Shown: positions 46,750 through 56,366, numbered from the stretch's first letter. The stretch is 64,000 bases of DNA from an uncultured Coprococcus sp. (GCA_900767685.1 CAAGAB010000348.1:1-64000), one strand, 5' to 3'. The notes: generated by a model not told the origin, from the letters alone. Program-made: numbers and translations.

Positions 46750-47115
46750 TTACAGATTATCCAATTGTCGTTCAACATCATTCTCCAGGGCTTTGCGTCC
46801 ATTTGCACAGTACTCTCTGAAACTAAGGCCACAATTATACTCAAAAAATAGCATTACAACTATCGTGAGGATAGAAAAGAAGTAATGTCCTGTATACCAT
46901 AATCCAATAGCAAAGACTGCAAATATAGCGGTAACAACAAGTTTTATATTTCTGATCAGCCTTCTTTGCGCCTCAAACGCCTCGTCAATATCCATAACAT
47001 GTCTTCGCTCATTCTGTAAATCCTGCCTTGCCTCACTTCCAAAGGCATCGATCTGCTGTACGATATTTTTTTTCTGCTGCTCCAGCTCTGCTCTTCTCTC
47101 ATCTGATTTTTCCAA
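46750..47115 (-). CDS. Small coiled-coil membrane protein
   Basis: 121 residues: a charged helical N-terminal half (ERRAELEQQKKNIVQQID), then two hydrophobic segments (LVVTAIFAVFAIGLWYTGHY and FFSILTIVVMLFF) and a charged C-terminal tail. The layout suggests a helical hairpin anchored in the membrane with both ends in the cytoplasm. The start is TTG at 47115, with AGGAGG 8 bases upstream. It follows the FtsK-like gene by 12 bp. A role as membrane partner of that ATPase is inference from position. Confidence 0.7.
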   Translation of the reverse strand: MEKSDERRAELEQQKKNIVQQIDAFGSEARQDLQNERRHVMDIDEAFEAQRRLIRNIKLVVTAIFAVFAIGLWYTGHYFFSILTIVVMLFFEYNCGLSFREYCANGRKALENDVERQLDNL

Positions 47116-47127
47116 CTCTGATACCTC

Positions 47128-50100
47128 CTATTCTTCTGTCGTTTCTGCATAGACATCTGCAAACTCATCAATCCATACCTTTGCCGGTATAGCGTATGGT
47201 CTGAAATGCTTATTCTTTATATCCTGAACAATATTTATGTAAACTGCCGTAGACTCATTGAGACTTCCACGATCCTCCTCCGATACAACGTTATACATAT
47301 CCTCGGCTGGAAGATCAAATGCGACTCTGAGATCAAAGAATCCGTCATATCTGTCACCAAGAATTCTCTTTGTTGAAGATGGCTGCTCGCCCCATATGAT
47401 CGAATGTATTCCTAACTCTGGACCGTATTTGAAAATTGTATTCAGTTTTTCAACAGTTGTAATGCTCTGTTCTTCCTCATCATACATTCTGTTAATTGTA
47501 ATACTCTTCGCCCTGTTGATACCAAACAGCATGAGAAATATCGGCTTTTCATTTACAGCATTTCTCTGCTTTCTGTCTGCCGCGATTCTGTATACACTGT
47601 CAATCAGTTTCTCAAGCTGTGCAAGACTAACAACTGTTACCTGATCTGGAAGCACCTCCTGAAGATACTGAAGGCTGCATGTATCATCTCTCAGCTCCTG
47701 TCCTGACATATCAGCAATATATACAGATGTGCTGGTTGCGTCGTTATCTGTAAAGAGCTCATCATACAACACGCTCATCACTGAAAATTCAAATATACTC
47801 ATCGCCTTTTTCTCATTCTTACCAACTACAAGGAGATTGTTGCCACGCTCCCTCTCGATATTAACCGTAAAGTCAATATTCTTTCCAAAGCCCTGTCCCA
47901 TCTGTATGCCATAGGAAGTCTTTGTTTTGCCGATCTTCTCCAGTTTCTCATCAAATCCATATCTTATAAGCTGATTAAATTTGTTATTGATATTGTCTTC
48001 AGCATTTGTGAGAAGGATTCTTGTAGTGCAGTCCTTAAACTTGTCTGCTATTACACTGTTCGTATAATACTCATCCATTTTCTTGAGAAGGTTTAATCTG
48101 TCATCCTTGTTCATATATGCGACCTGGAAGAATGTATTTGCCGATTCAACACCGCCGCTTCTGTTGTATATAGCGCTTCCTGCAGGCTGGTTCTGAAGAG
48201 TTCTTACGCCCTGGTTATCCGCATTGAGTATAGATGCCGCGCTCTCCTCTGATCCCTTGACAGCTATTCTGACTGCCATCTGGCTAAAGTATGACTGAAG
48301 TCCCTGACAATGCGCAAAATCCTGACATGCAAGAATAAGATGAATTCCAAGTGCTCTTCCCTGCGTTACCAGTTTCCCTATAGCTGACAGACACCCCTTT
48401 GTTATCGCATCTTCGTTTCCTCTCGATCTGAAAAGCTCCTGTACCTCATCAAATATGAGAAGTATCTTTGGTACTTTTTTCACATTTGGAATATCGTTGT
48501 AATCATTTATATCTTCGACCTCTTCTCTTGAGAAAATGTCGGCTCTGTTCTCAAGCTCATTGCAAAGTTCCTGGAGTATTGTATAGCCAAATTCTCTCTC
48601 GCTATCGATAGCCACAACCCTGAGAGAAGGAAGCCTGTACTTCGTGTATGGTTTAAATGCAACACCCTCTTTGAAGTCAACCAAATACATCTGGACATCC
48701 TCTGGTGAATACTGAAGCAGAGTACTCATAATGAGCGTATGCATCAGGGTTGTCTTACCTGCTCCTGTCTGTCCTGCAATAAGAACATGATGTTCGGTGC
48801 TTCCACCGCCACGACCAAGCACCATGCTGACAACTGTATCTGCGCCTTTTATTCCGATAGGCACTGCGATCTCATGATCATTTCCGGTAAACCAGTTGTT
48901 ACTGTCCTCTATATCATACCGCATCATATCTTCAAAGCGCTCAATCTTTGTCGTGCAATGATCTATGTTATTCTTTATTATATTTATTATCTTATCATTA
49001 TTAGTCAATATATCTGACATCGAATCAAGTCTGAGATAAACCTGTGAATTTTCAAATCTGAGTTTTTCTCCTTCTGCATTGGTGATTACAAGGTTTGATA
49101 CTATCTCCTGATACAGAGACTCATTTCTCTCTCTGAACTTGACAAGCTCTTTATTATTTGCCCAGATCAGCACACACACGCCGAGAGAAGCACTGTTTCT
49201 CACTATAGCCTGGAGATCCTTCAGCGCTCCGTTGGTAAATCCCACAGGGAAATCTGTGATCGCAAGGATCTTCACTGCCTCCTTCTGGAATCTGCTTGCC
49301 CTGTCACCATTATAAGACTGGTTGAGTGTTTCCATCCTGAGCCTTAAAGTTGCAATGGCACGCTCTATGTCAGACTCCTTGCTCCATATCTTTGTATCGA
49401 TTATTCTCTCATTTGTTATACCTGCAAGCTTAGGTATTCCCTGGAAACTTGTTCCCATCTCTAGTGGATCTATCATCGTTGCTTCAAGCCGTCCCGCCGG
49501 GAAATACATGAACATCTTTAATAACAGAGGCTGTATCTTGTCTCTGATCAGTGTTCTATCCTCTTCATCATATGTAACAAACATTGAAATTCCATCGAGC
49601 AGCCGCTGGCAATATGGAAGCGCCACTGTAAATGCATTTTCATCTTTGTTTATAATATCAAGTGTCTGCTGTTCAACGATATGGGCAATGCTAATGTGAT
49701 CCACATCCACTGACGTATCTATATCTATACACATTGTTCCAAGATTGATGTACTCCGGCAGACGCTTTGGAGATTCATAGTTTATCTCATCCAGCTTAGA
49801 TGACTTAACCAGACTTACATAGCTCGCTATGTCACTCTTTGAAAATCCCTGTGCTATATCATCTGCACTGCTTCTCTTTAACTCTTCCACATAATCTGCA
49901 AATTTCTGCTCTATCTGTGTGCTGCTTCTATCATATTCTACCTGGGCATCGTTTAACTTATCATTAAACTTTTCAGTGATCAGTGCGCTGTCCACCTTAG
50001 CCAGCTGCTGCATGAGCTGAAGTTGCTGCCGTAATTTATTCTTTGCAGCATTCTGATCCCGCTCCACTCTGTATTGGTATACTCCCGCCTCTTTCCTTGC

Positions 50101-50934
50101 AATACCAAAATTCTGAGGTATCGCTTCTACATAATACCTTCCGATTTCAGCTATCTTGTCTGCTTTTACAATATTGCCTCTGATGCTCTGTATTCTGGCA
50201 TTATGTACGGTTTTGCTTTCCTGCATCGTCTTATTGTACTCTTCCTGGATATTCTTTTTCTGGCTTTCAAATCCAGCTCTCAGACGTTCCTTTTCATTTG
50301 CAATGCTGTTTCGCTCATTGTACATATCCAGTATGTAGGTGTTTATAAATTTCTGAAGACTAAATACCGCTTTTCTTGCAGCTTCATGTCCAATTGGCAT
50401 TTCATGCCAGTGCTGCCAGGAGTTGCCGCTCTGTATATCTGAAACTGCTTCATCAAACATTCCGCCTGTCACATCAGCTGCAACCTCGTACGTGTCCTTC
50501 CCCTGGTTCTCGACTTCCCCATCCATATCAGCTATATCGGTTGAAGCCTCGTATGTTTCTGTTATATTTTCATCCTGCGCAACTGACTGTTCTTTTTCTG
50601 CGATATCAGGTTCACCACTTACACGAACATGTGGATATCCCTGCTGGTCATACCCTGCTATCGTAACATTTATCTTTTTTCCAAGTGTCATATCTGCGGG
50701 TATCTGTCCGCCATCAAATTCCAGTACTCCCCATGCATTATTAGAAAACTGGACCAGCATAGAGCTAGCCGTATAGGGTCTGGCTATAACACACGGATAA
50801 ACCGCTGTATTTGCCCCACTATTTCCCGATGTCTGTGATGTTCCCTCAAATCTAAGATCTGCAGAACCACACATTGGGCAATTGTGGACTTCCCCTTCGC
50901 CTGTATATCCACATACATTACAAGTATATTTCAT
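47128..50934 (-). CDS. FtsK/SpoIIIE (EssC-like) ATPase with rubredoxin-like N-terminus
   Basis: 1268 residues. The N-terminus is rubredoxin-like (C5 and C8 in CNVCGY; C19 and C22 in CPMCG), followed by an OB-like region (about 45-110). A long coiled coil runs from about 190 to 360. The FtsK domain (about 640-960) has Walker A IAGQTGAGKTTLMHTL, Walker B ILLIFDEVQELF and GRALGIHLILACQ. A second FtsK-like domain follows with a degenerate P-loop, GKNEKKAMS. The pattern of one active and one degraded ATPase domain recalls EssC/EccC of type VII secretion. There are no membrane helices or FHA domains in it. AAGGAGG precedes the ATG at 50934. I infer a protein or DNA pump. Confidence 0.88.
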   Translation of the reverse strand: MKYTCNVCGYTGEGEVHNCPMCGSADLRFEGTSQTSGNSGANTAVYPCVIARPYTASSMLVQFSNNAWGVLEFDGGQIPADMTLGKKINVTIAGYDQQGYPHVRVSGEPDIAEKEQSVAQDENITETYEASTDIADMDGEVENQGKDTYEVAADVTGGMFDEAVSDIQSGNSWQHWHEMPIGHEAARKAVFSLQKFINTYILDMYNERNSIANEKERLRAGFESQKKNIQEEYNKTMQESKTVHNARIQSIRGNIVKADKIAEIGRYYVEAIPQNFGIARKEAGVYQYRVERDQNAAKNKLRQQLQLMQQLAKVDSALITEKFNDKLNDAQVEYDRSSTQIEQKFADYVEELKRSSADDIAQGFSKSDIASYVSLVKSSKLDEINYESPKRLPEYINLGTMCIDIDTSVDVDHISIAHIVEQQTLDIINKDENAFTVALPYCQRLLDGISMFVTYDEEDRTLIRDKIQPLLLKMFMYFPAGRLEATMIDPLEMGTSFQGIPKLAGITNERIIDTKIWSKESDIERAIATLRLRMETLNQSYNGDRASRFQKEAVKILAITDFPVGFTNGALKDLQAIVRNSASLGVCVLIWANNKELVKFRERNESLYQEIVSNLVITNAEGEKLRFENSQVYLRLDSMSDILTNNDKIINIIKNNIDHCTTKIERFEDMMRYDIEDSNNWFTGNDHEIAVPIGIKGADTVVSMVLGRGGGSTEHHVLIAGQTGAGKTTLMHTLIMSTLLQYSPEDVQMYLVDFKEGVAFKPYTKYRLPSLRVVAIDSEREFGYTILQELCNELENRADIFSREEVEDINDYNDIPNVKKVPKILLIFDEVQELFRSRGNEDAITKGCLSAIGKLVTQGRALGIHLILACQDFAHCQGLQSYFSQMAVRIAVKGSEESAASILNADNQGVRTLQNQPAGSAIYNRSGGVESANTFFQVAYMNKDDRLNLLKKMDEYYTNSVIADKFKDCTTRILLTNAEDNINNKFNQLIRYGFDEKLEKIGKTKTSYGIQMGQGFGKNIDFTVNIERERGNNLLVVGKNEKKAMSIFEFSVMSVLYDELFTDNDATSTSVYIADMSGQELRDDTCSLQYLQEVLPDQVTVVSLAQLEKLIDSVYRIAADRKQRNAVNEKPIFLMLFGINRAKSITINRMYDEEEQSITTVEKLNTIFKYGPELGIHSIIWGEQPSSTKRILGDRYDGFFDLRVAFDLPAEDMYNVVSEEDRGSLNESTAVYINIVQDIKNKHFRPYAIPAKVWIDEFADVYAETTEE

Positions 50935-50956
50935 TTATCTGTGCCTCCTTCATTTT

Positions 50957-51032
50957 TATCTGCTGTCATTTTTGCTATATTTTTTGTCAAATTCCAAAGG
51001 CATACGGATATCCGTTTGTCTTTGAGTCAAGG
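50957..51032 (-). pseudogene. Decayed partial copy of the 51-residue gene
   Basis: This stretch repeats about 75 bp of the adjacent small gene. It would read LDSKTNGYPYAF and then a frameshifted EFDKKYSK-like tail. Two single-base insertions break the frame. It lies between the small gene and the FtsK-like gene, so the small gene was once tandemly duplicated. Confidence 0.72.
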
Positions 51033-51037
51033 CTTTC

Positions 51038-51193
51038 CTACTGTTTATCATCCGGTATTATCCTGTCAAAAAATTCAACTATTTCTCTCGCCTTAAGTTT
51101 TTCCTCATCTGTCATTTTGCTGTATTTTTCGTCAAACTCCAATGCATACGGAAGTCCGTCTGCCTTTGAGTCAAATCTGCTATTATTATCCAT
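51038..51193 (-). CDS. 51-residue small acidic protein
   Basis: The translation from the ATG at 51193 is MDNNSRFDSKADGLPYALEF and then an acidic helical part (DEKYSKMTDEEKLKAREIVE) ending FFDRIIPDDKQ. AAAGGAG lies upstream. It has no membrane segment. It lies between the ADP-ribosyltransferase gene and the FtsK-like gene, and a decayed tandem copy follows, which argues that it is a real gene. Its size and position suit a chaperone, adaptor or immunity-type protein for the transferase. That is inference only. Confidence 0.68.
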   Translation of the reverse strand: MDNNSRFDSKADGLPYALEFDEKYSKMTDEEKLKAREIVEFFDRIIPDDKQ

Positions 51194-51238
51194 ACATCAA
51201 GTACTCCTTTCACACGATAATTTATTTAAAATTTCTTT

Positions 51239-52645
51239 TCAAATTTCCTCTATCTCTATATATAAAATTTTTCTTTCATAATTAAGATCAACTGTACTCA
51301 TATCCGTATTGATTTTCCATCTGACTCCTCTTGCACCACCAGGAGAAAGCACTTCACTCTCGCCCCAAAGTGCAGACATATGCCTGAATGGAATTGCAGT
51401 CTTATTATTAGGGCATTTAAATACTATTCCCCATACAGCAGCGTCATCTGTGGCAAATGATTCAGCAACTTTAATATCTGTAGAAAAGCTTGTTATCCCC
51501 GGCTCAGTCCAGTTACCAGCATCTCTTCCCAATGCACGAAGCATCTCTCCCTTAGATCTGAACGCAACACCTCTGTATATCGGTCCATCAGCTATTGGAA
51601 CCCTTCCACTATCAAAGACTTTAAGCATATCCTTCGTGTCCTGTCTCTGGCACTGTTTATCATTGTGCACTTCCCTGTATGTTCCACCATCTTTATCCGG
51701 AAGAGAATAATCGTACATTTCATCTACAATTCTTCTAATCGTAGACATATCTTCATCTGGTAAAACGCTGTGAAGCCAGTTCATCTTTTCATACTCCGTC
51801 AGTGAATGATCCGGCACCTGTACTTTCTGTATTTTTTCTTCTCTGTGTTCTACTGACTCTGTCGTCTTATTTACAACACCTTTTTTATTTTCATCTGGGT
51901 ATACTGCGCTATGCAGGTTCTGCCACACTGGATCCTTAGAATATACTGCATAATCTTGTGGACCATAATTGTGATCACTCATATACTGCATGAGCCTTCC
52001 CATTGCAGTATCACTACCAGCTCCTTTTGATGTGCCTTTGCCAGTTAATACATGTGACAAACTTCCGCTTCCACCAGAATAATCCACCGAATATGACGTG
52101 GACAGTTCATTACTGTATCCGTTTTCGGAAGATCCAATTGAGCCACCAGCGGCTCCGGAATAACCTGTTGGCGTCATCCCAGACGCTTCCTCAAGCATTG
52201 CTTTTGACCTCTGAGCTTCTCCAATTCTCGAAACCATACCCTGGTATGTTTTTGAAGCATTTTCCGAGAACGCCATGCCTGCCAGTTTTTGCAGCTGTGC
52301 CAGATTTTTCTCCTCTGCCTCTGTGTATGACTCCAGCTTTCTTATATGTGCACTCTTCTCCCTATTTACCTCATTAAGCTTGTCGACAGCTGCCTCGTGT
52401 ATGCTCGCATACGCATAATACTGCGCACTTGCCCTCGACACCTCAGCCTCCGCTGAAGTAACATTTGAACAAGAAAATCCGTCTTCATCCGCTTCCGCCT
52501 GGGCATTCTCCAGCGCGTTCTCTGCTCTCTGCAAGACTGCCATTGCTGCAGCAGCATCTTTTCCTGTCTCTCTTTCTTCTTCCTCAGCTTCATACCCGAG
52601 CTCTATCAAAGACTCGGTTTTCTCAGTCATCTCACTAAATCTCAT
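51239..52645 (-). CDS. Predicted ADP-ribosyltransferase (R-S-E class) with helical N-terminal domain
   Basis: 468 residues. Residues 1-160 are helical, rich in Ala and Glu, like the N-terminal parts of exported effectors. A Gly/Ser-rich linker spans about 165-215. The C-terminal domain (about 290-468) has all three ADP-ribosyltransferase marks: Arg358 in IYRGVAF, the STS-like SFST (386-389), and the catalytic ExE in GESEVLSPGG (E429, E431). The ExE form is typical of arginine-modifying toxins. There is no signal peptide, so export would need a dedicated machine. Its start shares TAATG with the stop of the preceding gene, so it is coupled to the small acidic protein. Confidence 0.88.
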   Translation of the reverse strand: MRFSEMTEKTESLIELGYEAEEEERETGKDAAAAMAVLQRAENALENAQAEADEDGFSCSNVTSAEAEVSRASAQYYAYASIHEAAVDKLNEVNREKSAHIRKLESYTEAEEKNLAQLQKLAGMAFSENASKTYQGMVSRIGEAQRSKAMLEEASGMTPTGYSGAAGGSIGSSENGYSNELSTSYSVDYSGGSGSLSHVLTGKGTSKGAGSDTAMGRLMQYMSDHNYGPQDYAVYSKDPVWQNLHSAVYPDENKKGVVNKTTESVEHREEKIQKVQVPDHSLTEYEKMNWLHSVLPDEDMSTIRRIVDEMYDYSLPDKDGGTYREVHNDKQCQRQDTKDMLKVFDSGRVPIADGPIYRGVAFRSKGEMLRALGRDAGNWTEPGITSFSTDIKVAESFATDDAAVWGIVFKCPNNKTAIPFRHMSALWGESEVLSPGGARGVRWKINTDMSTVDLNYERKILYIEIEEI

Positions 52646-53136
52646 TATCCAAATAAGCCCTCTAACCTAGATCCAAGATCATCTACAACTCCCCTTATGT
52701 CCGATGTGGTTTCTGCTGTATCATCAAATATCTCCTGATACTCAGCCTTGCTCTGCTCAAGTCCCGCCTTTCCACCTTCAGCGTTCTCGCTTCCTATCTC
52801 ACTAATTCCTTCGGCATCCTGAAGCGCTGATATTCCTTCTGATACGTTCTCCATCTCAGCTCCCACTTCACTCTGGATTCCTTCGCCGGTCTTCTCTATA
52901 TCCCTCGTTGCCGTTTCAACCTGTGAAGCAAAAGCAGTGTCAAAGCTTCCACTGTATCCTGATTTAGTCTCCGATATACTCTCCATATCGTCCTCATCCT
53001 GGAGATTTATTCCCTCCAGTATACTGGAAATCTCCTCCGCATCCTCTGTCATCTCGGTTCCAACCTCTTTTGTCTGCTCAGAATTCTCCTGAACCTCCTT
53101 AAGGCCTTCGTACTGTTTGTTCTTAAATCCTCCCAT
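52645..53136 (-). CDS. Small acidic helical protein, possible partner of the ADP-ribosyltransferase
   Basis: 163 residues, strongly acidic (EVGTEMTEDAEEISSILEG) and Ser/Gly-rich, almost no aromatic residues and no membrane segment. The ATG at 53136 is preferred because AGGAGG lies 7 bases upstream; a GTG at 53142 overlaps the HerA stop. The stop overlaps the ATG of the ADP-ribosyltransferase gene (TAATG). The pairing recalls small helical partners of LXG-type effectors, but there is no WXG motif. It could be a targeting factor, chaperone or part of a secreted complex. Confidence 0.72.
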   Translation of the reverse strand: MGGFKNKQYEGLKEVQENSEQTKEVGTEMTEDAEEISSILEGINLQDEDDMESISETKSGYSGSFDTAFASQVETATRDIEKTGEGIQSEVGAEMENVSEGISALQDAEGISEIGSENAEGGKAGLEQSKAEYQEIFDDTAETTSDIRGVVDDLGSRLEGLFG

Positions 53137-53138
53137 GA

Positions 53139-56138
53139 TCACGCCTCCTGCATCTCACTTACAATCTCAAATATCAGCTTCTGATTATCAGCCACATATT
53201 TGTCAAACTTCCTGCTCCTGTCCTCATAAACTTTCACCGCTTCATCCAGTAGCTTATAAACTCCAGATCCCACTGTCTGCTGATAATAAAGCATAAATCT
53301 ATATACCTTACTAACCATGCTTCTCTCAAGCAGTCTCATCTTTACTTCTGACTTTTGCGATATACCACCACGCTTCCACCTGCCAGCCAAAAGTCTGTCA
53401 AGAGACCTTACATAATCACCATACTTTCTGATGATATCTTCCAAAACCTTTGAGTGCTTCTTAGCTTGAAGCGCCGTTTTCTCAAATTCCTTCTTCGCGT
53501 TGATCATATCCATATATAACGTCTTCCAGACATTTTCATCTGTTTCATTCTGCTCTTTAAGCTGTTTTTCACGTTCCTCACATTTCTGGATTTTCTGCTG
53601 CAGATTCCACATTCTGTCAAGCCACTTTTTTATATCGTCCATCCGTTTTTCCTGAGTACGATGCAGCATTGTATACTTTGCACCATATATAGAAATACTT
53701 TTTTCAAATGTAGTCTTGTACACCGCCCTATCCTGCATCATCTCGCGCAGGGAAGCGTCAGTCTTAGGGTCAAGCCAGAGTTCCTTTTCCGCCTTGTCAT
53801 GAATCTCTCCACCATACTCATTGACAGTGACCTTAAATGGCCTCATAAGCCCTTCATAGAAAATGAGTGCACGTCCAGGTTCAAATGTCGCCATCTGTTC
53901 AAGCTGTACTCCCCGGGCTGACATCGTCCCGCCAAGCAGCTGCCTGTCATCCTGTGACGTAATTCTAAGTGCAAGTTTTAATCCGGTATTCTTTATAACC
54001 TCATCCGCCATCTTTGTAGGAAGCTGGTCGGCAATAAATATTCCCTCTTTTAAAGCTCGAACCTCAGCCAGCATCTTTGCGATAAATGCTGTGGCAGATA
54101 TCTTCGCATCGGCGCCCTGACCACCGACAGCCTCTGACTCTGGTCCGATCAGATTGTGAGCCTCCTCTATAAATATGACGTGCCTGCATTTGTATCTGAC
54201 ATCATTGGGATCATCATACTTCGGATGCGGGTTGACCTTGAGTGACTCCCTTATAAGTGCACACAACATAAGATTCATAAAGTTTGCCGGTCCTTCTCCC
54301 ATAGATTCTAGCTCTATACATACTGGTTTCTCCAACCACTCCTCAGGAGAAAATGTAGATTCAGTTACATCAAACACATCTCCCATCTCTCGCTGAAGAA
54401 GGCTTCCGATTCTCACATTAAGTGCCGATTTCAGATTACCTTTAACTTCATCACCATAATTCATCGTTTCTACCAGTTCTTCAAGCTTCTTATAGAGCTG
54501 GGACATGGACGGGAACTTTCTTTTGTTGCCATCCTTATCCTTCTCATTTCCCGTGTATACATCATCATGATTCCATCCAAGCTCTTTGTATACCGACTCT
54601 ATGCCCGTATCAAGAATAAATGGCATGGGATTATCCAGTGTAAACGCACCCTCAAATACGCCTTTCAGCGTCTGGATATGTTCGGAAATTATACACCCCT
54701 TTGGCATATCAAAAGGATTTATATGTAACGGAAAGCTCATATCTGCATTCGGTGAAAACAGATACACATCACTCATTTCTGGATCATTGAGCAAAGCTCT
54801 GTATTCTTTCTTTGCCGGTTCCAGAACCAGAAATGGTATTCTGTGTTTTTTCCACAGTGATGACACTATATGATACATCGTATTTGTTTTTCCTGAACCC
54901 GGAACTCCTGAGATAAATGCATGCTTAGGCAGCATCTTCAACGGCAGATTTACTGCATATCCCTTTTCATCTCTTCCTATATAAAGACTTTGAACGCTAC
55001 TTTCAGATGCCGGGGATGTTTCTTTCGGCATCTGGATATCCTCACCATCATAAAGCGCTGGAAATCTGAAAAACGGAGCTATTTCCTCCAAGGTAAAGAA
55101 GACAGGTAAAAAGTTCAGATTGAGATTACTCTTATCTTCCCTGCACACTATCAGACCATTGCCAGCTGACTTTACGACCATCTTATCTGCAAAGCTCTCC
55201 AGTTCAACGTTTTTATCGCCTATAAAGCTTGTCCCATCAAACTGTCCGCCCAATGTAGTTATACTGTATTTGCCCTTTAACAGCGCCTCTGCTCCGGCAC
55301 TGTCTAGAACAGTAGACGACGTTTCAGAATTCGTTGCAAAAGCCATTACATTTGCAATAAAATGCGGTGATGACTCGTAACTTTCAAGCATATCCTCATA
55401 TCTCTTGAGCACATCCTTTCCGTTATAATCGCGGTTGTCCCTCATATCTGAAATCTGTCTGCTTCGAAGTACTGATATCGGCTTTGAAAGCATCCGGCGA
55501 AGCCTCTCTGCCCGCTCAACCGGATACAGATCCACTCTGTAAAGACAGCTTTCATCTATAGACTCCATCATCTTGGTCATGTTATAGAGACGGCCGTTGT
55601 CATTCATCTCCCACTCTCTTATCATGTAGTATTCCTGTCCATCACTGTCATTTCCATTCAAAACTGTCTCCGTCTTTGAAAGAAAGCTGCACGAATTATA
55701 CGACTGGTTTTTCACCTGTCTTCTCTCACAAATATCATGTATTATATTTTGCCTATCTGAGTTTATTATTTCATAATTATAGAAATCTGATAGAGGCGAG
55801 GCCTGTATGATCTGAGTGACATTACCCAGTGCTGCTTTTCGCCCCCTTGCCATAAGCATAAGTTCTATTCGATTTCCAGGCTGATCCTGCTCAACATCAC
55901 CGGAGCCAAAATACATATAGAACAAATGAAATGAAACTTTAGAAATTACGCCTTTTCTGTTTAACTGTCTTAAAAAGGCAATATGTTTTTCAAGGACACC
56001 GCTGACACCGGTTTCCTCCAAAGATGAATATTTTGTCAAAGTAAGGTCTGGTAATTTTGAAACTTTGAACCATACCTCATCCAACTGATTATCTTCATCA
56101 TCAAAAATATCATTATCTAAATTGAATATATCTCCCAT
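53139..56138 (-). CDS. HerA/VirB4-like (DUF87) ATPase
   Basis: 999 residues. The ATPase core lies at about 400-760: Walker A ISGVPGSGKTNTMYHIV, then PFLVLEPAKKEYRALL, Walker B HVIFIEEAHNLIG, and a sensor region IADQLPTKMADEVIKNTG. Such motifs mark hexameric HerA/FtsK-clade pumps. The first 390 residues are unassigned and probably form an interaction domain. The C-terminal part (about 830-999) has charged coiled coils. AAGG-poor sequence precedes the ATG at 56138. The upstream gap has a terminator and an AT-rich promoter region, so HerA heads its own transcript. It may drive export of the downstream effector or move DNA. Confidence 0.87.
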   Translation of the reverse strand: MGDIFNLDNDIFDDEDNQLDEVWFKVSKLPDLTLTKYSSLEETGVSGVLEKHIAFLRQLNRKGVISKVSFHLFYMYFGSGDVEQDQPGNRIELMLMARGRKAALGNVTQIIQASPLSDFYNYEIINSDRQNIIHDICERRQVKNQSYNSCSFLSKTETVLNGNDSDGQEYYMIREWEMNDNGRLYNMTKMMESIDESCLYRVDLYPVERAERLRRMLSKPISVLRSRQISDMRDNRDYNGKDVLKRYEDMLESYESSPHFIANVMAFATNSETSSTVLDSAGAEALLKGKYSITTLGGQFDGTSFIGDKNVELESFADKMVVKSAGNGLIVCREDKSNLNLNFLPVFFTLEEIAPFFRFPALYDGEDIQMPKETSPASESSVQSLYIGRDEKGYAVNLPLKMLPKHAFISGVPGSGKTNTMYHIVSSLWKKHRIPFLVLEPAKKEYRALLNDPEMSDVYLFSPNADMSFPLHINPFDMPKGCIISEHIQTLKGVFEGAFTLDNPMPFILDTGIESVYKELGWNHDDVYTGNEKDKDGNKRKFPSMSQLYKKLEELVETMNYGDEVKGNLKSALNVRIGSLLQREMGDVFDVTESTFSPEEWLEKPVCIELESMGEGPANFMNLMLCALIRESLKVNPHPKYDDPNDVRYKCRHVIFIEEAHNLIGPESEAVGGQGADAKISATAFIAKMLAEVRALKEGIFIADQLPTKMADEVIKNTGLKLALRITSQDDRQLLGGTMSARGVQLEQMATFEPGRALIFYEGLMRPFKVTVNEYGGEIHDKAEKELWLDPKTDASLREMMQDRAVYKTTFEKSISIYGAKYTMLHRTQEKRMDDIKKWLDRMWNLQQKIQKCEEREKQLKEQNETDENVWKTLYMDMINAKKEFEKTALQAKKHSKVLEDIIRKYGDYVRSLDRLLAGRWKRGGISQKSEVKMRLLERSMVSKVYRFMLYYQQTVGSGVYKLLDEAVKVYEDRSRKFDKYVADNQKLIFEIVSEMQEA

Positions 56139-56212
56139 TTCTTTTCGGAATTACTGTACATTATACACAAAAAATATATAGCAATCCGCCCCCCACTATT
56201 TTTTTCTAGTAA

Positions 56213-56234
56213 ATTATAACATAATACATTATGT
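56213..56234 (-). promoter_or_regulatory. Possible -10 element and overlapping palindrome upstream of the HerA-like gene
   Basis: On the minus strand TATAAT (56218-56213) abuts the palindrome acataatacattatgt (56219-56234). Such an overlap would suit a repressor site. The -35 match is weak (TGTACA at a 19-base spacer), so this call is tentative. The 56139-56473 gap otherwise holds a terminator and AT-rich sequence. Confidence 0.4.
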
Positions 56235-56366
56235 AATTGTACACTTACGTATATATTACCAAATAGGTGACATGTATGCAATGAATTTTATACTTAGTGT
56301 AAACTGACAACATTTTAAGTATAGACTGCCACCTCTCACATCTGCCCTTTTTCTGCTTTACAAAAA

